This document shows, piece after piece, positions 63,250 through 64,000 of a DNA stretch of 64,000 nucleotides. Source of the stretch: Paracoccaceae bacterium (GTDB taxonomy: Bacteria; Pseudomonadota; Alphaproteobacteria; Rhodobacterales; Rhodobacteraceae); assembly GCA_026989355.1 (NCBI GenBank), contig JALSJM010000008.1, positions 186,001-250,000 of the forward strand, given 5' to 3'. Both the position numbers and the translations under genes were made by a program. The first letter of the stretch is position 1, and every line of letters starts with the position of its first letter. The notes beneath the pieces were generated by a model that ran no database searches, was not told where the DNA came from, and saw only the letters and a program-made list of their open reading frames with translations.

Positions 63250-63711
63250 TCAGCTCCGCGTGTTCTTGGGATTGAGGGATTTCACATCCAGCACTTCAGG
63301 GTTCTGAGCCGCGTGCGGGTGCTCGGCGCCGGCATAGATGCGCAGATTTGTCATCAGCTTGCGCGACAGGCGGTTCTTCGGCAGCATGCGCTGCACCGCC
63401 TTTTCCACCACACGCTCGGGATGCCTGCCCTCAAGGATCTGGCGCGCGGTGCGCGAACGGATCCCCCCCGGATATCCGGTGTGACGGTAATAGATCTTGG
63501 CATCACGCTTGTTGCCGGTCAGCTGCACCTTGTCGGCATTGATGATGATCACGTTGTCGCCCATGTCCATGTTGGGCGTGAAGGTGGCCTTGTGTTTGCC
63601 ACGAAGACGCGCCGCAACGATCGAGGCAAGGCGGCCGAGAACGACGCCTTCGGCGTCGATCAGGATCCACTTCTTCTCGATGTCTGCCGGCGTTGCAGAA
63701 AAGGTTTTCAT
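63250..63711 (-). CDS. rplM: Ribosomal protein L13 (uL13)
   Basis: 153 residues from [22 protein letters not shown]. Conserved [40 protein letters not shown] and [40 protein letters not shown] are intact. It is the first gene of rplM-rpsI. A promoter (TTGACT-N16-TAGAAC) lies about 78 bases upstream. A longer upstream frame is rejected. Confidence 0.97.
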   Translation of the reverse strand: MKTFSATPADIEKKWILIDAEGVVLGRLASIVAARLRGKHKATFTPNMDMGDNVIIINADKVQLTGNKRDAKIYYRHTGYPGGIRSRTARQILEGRHPERVVEKAVQRMLPKNRLSRKLMTNLRIYAGAEHPHAAQNPEVLDVKSLNPKNTRS

Positions 63712-63788
63712 CGGTTTTGCCCTGTGTTTGGGTGCTCGGATTCGCATGACAGGGCGCAACAGGGCGCCCGGCCTTCTCGGATGGCGTG

Positions 63789-63816
63789 GTTCTAATGATT
63801 CCGCGCCCCAAGTCAA
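63789..63816 (-). promoter_or_regulatory. Probable rplM-rpsI promoter
   Basis: TTGACT (63816-63811), a 16-base spacer and TAGAAC (63794-63789) read toward rplM. A near-perfect palindrome (ATGGGGAATTTTCCCAT, two mismatched positions) lies just upstream at about 63825-63841. Confidence 0.65.
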
Positions 63817-63873
63817 GCGCCATATGGGGAATTTTCCCATGCGAAAACAATGCGATGGAAATAAGGTATTATA

Positions 63874-64000
63874 TTACCCCATGCCCGGCCCGCGCCGTGC
63901 CCCCGGCGGAATCGAATAGGTAAGGCTGGCCCGCGCCACCGGCGCTTCCAGACCTTGCGAAAAGATCAGCACATCGCCCACCGCCAGCACCCGGCCAAGC
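63874..64000 (-). CDS. PaaI-like (hotdog) thioesterase, C-terminal 42 residues only
   Basis: The start lies beyond the window edge. The visible end reads LGRVLAVGDVLIFSQGLEAPVARASLTYSIPP, then a Gly/Arg-rich tail and TAA. This fits the last beta strands of a hotdog-fold thioesterase, a common neighbour of rplM-rpsI in the Rhodobacteraceae. The call depends on that memory and on a short stretch, so it is tentative. Confidence 0.6.
   Translation of the reverse strand, partial: LGRVLAVGDVLIFSQGLEAPVARASLTYSIPPGARRGPGMG

Overview
The window is GC-rich, densely coding chromosomal DNA from an alphaproteobacterium, almost certainly a member of the Rhodobacterales/Rhodobacteraceae. Reasons: a gene transfer agent (GTA) head-tail cluster in the Rhodobacter capsulatus (RcGTA) order; the strings trpG-trpD-trpC-moaC-moeA-lexA-comEC-gltX-gltA and pqiA-radA-cvpA-purF-SDR; an alphaproteobacterial LexA box (GAAC-N7-GAAC); and a one-piece indolepyruvate ferredoxin oxidoreductase. 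No rRNA, tRNA, insertion sequence or CRISPR array was found. All placements by synteny come from memory of the group, not from a search.

Layout. 1-10570 (minus): GTA cluster g1 to g15, with g15 cut by the window edge; every structural slot is filled and open. Just upstream lie a strong sigma70-type promoter, a flanking inverted repeat and a terminator-like hairpin in the leader. 10804-15597 (minus): fatty-acid synthesis block fabD-fabG-acpP-fabF, then mltG. 15733-16668 (plus): YceI-like protein. 16715-23550 (minus): cell-surface or glycan cluster with a GT-A-like protein, an unknown protein, a methyltransferase-like protein and two related family-2-type glycosyltransferases, one an 807-residue two-domain protein. 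23848-27809 (plus): hisB-hisH, alr, mlaE-mlaF. 28085-29945 (plus): four small membrane proteins, including a tandem paralogous pair and a PqiA-like protein. 29989-34371 (plus): radA, cvpA, purF and an atypical SDR. 34355-37925 (minus): CoA-binding protein, TrmH-type methyltransferase, divergent polysaccharide deacetylase. 38068-43213 (plus): trpG-trpD, trpC, moaC, moeA, lexA. 43329-45503 (minus): comEC. 45582-48381 (plus): gltX and gltA. 48503-55567 (minus): PaaG-like hydratase, ccmH, ccmF, a GTA-type holin and GH108 endolysin, ccmE, argC, murI. 55657-59079 (minus): indolepyruvate ferredoxin oxidoreductase, divergent from a LysR regulator. 60187-60296: probable small-RNA gene ahead of purL. 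62753-64000 (minus): rpsI, rplM and the end of a thioesterase-like gene.

How parts work together. The GTA cluster makes particles that carry host DNA. The holin/endolysin pair about 42 kb away, inside the cytochrome c maturation genes, is the likely release module. ComEC, also in the window, is the channel used for DNA uptake by GTA recipients in R. capsulatus. The remainder is mostly housekeeping.

The least explained items are: the GTA promoter/attenuator-like leader; the two-domain glycosyltransferase cluster; the small RNA before purL; dyad operators at the LysR/indolepyruvate oxidoreductase and ccmF promoters; and an EF-hand-like loop in the GTA endolysin.
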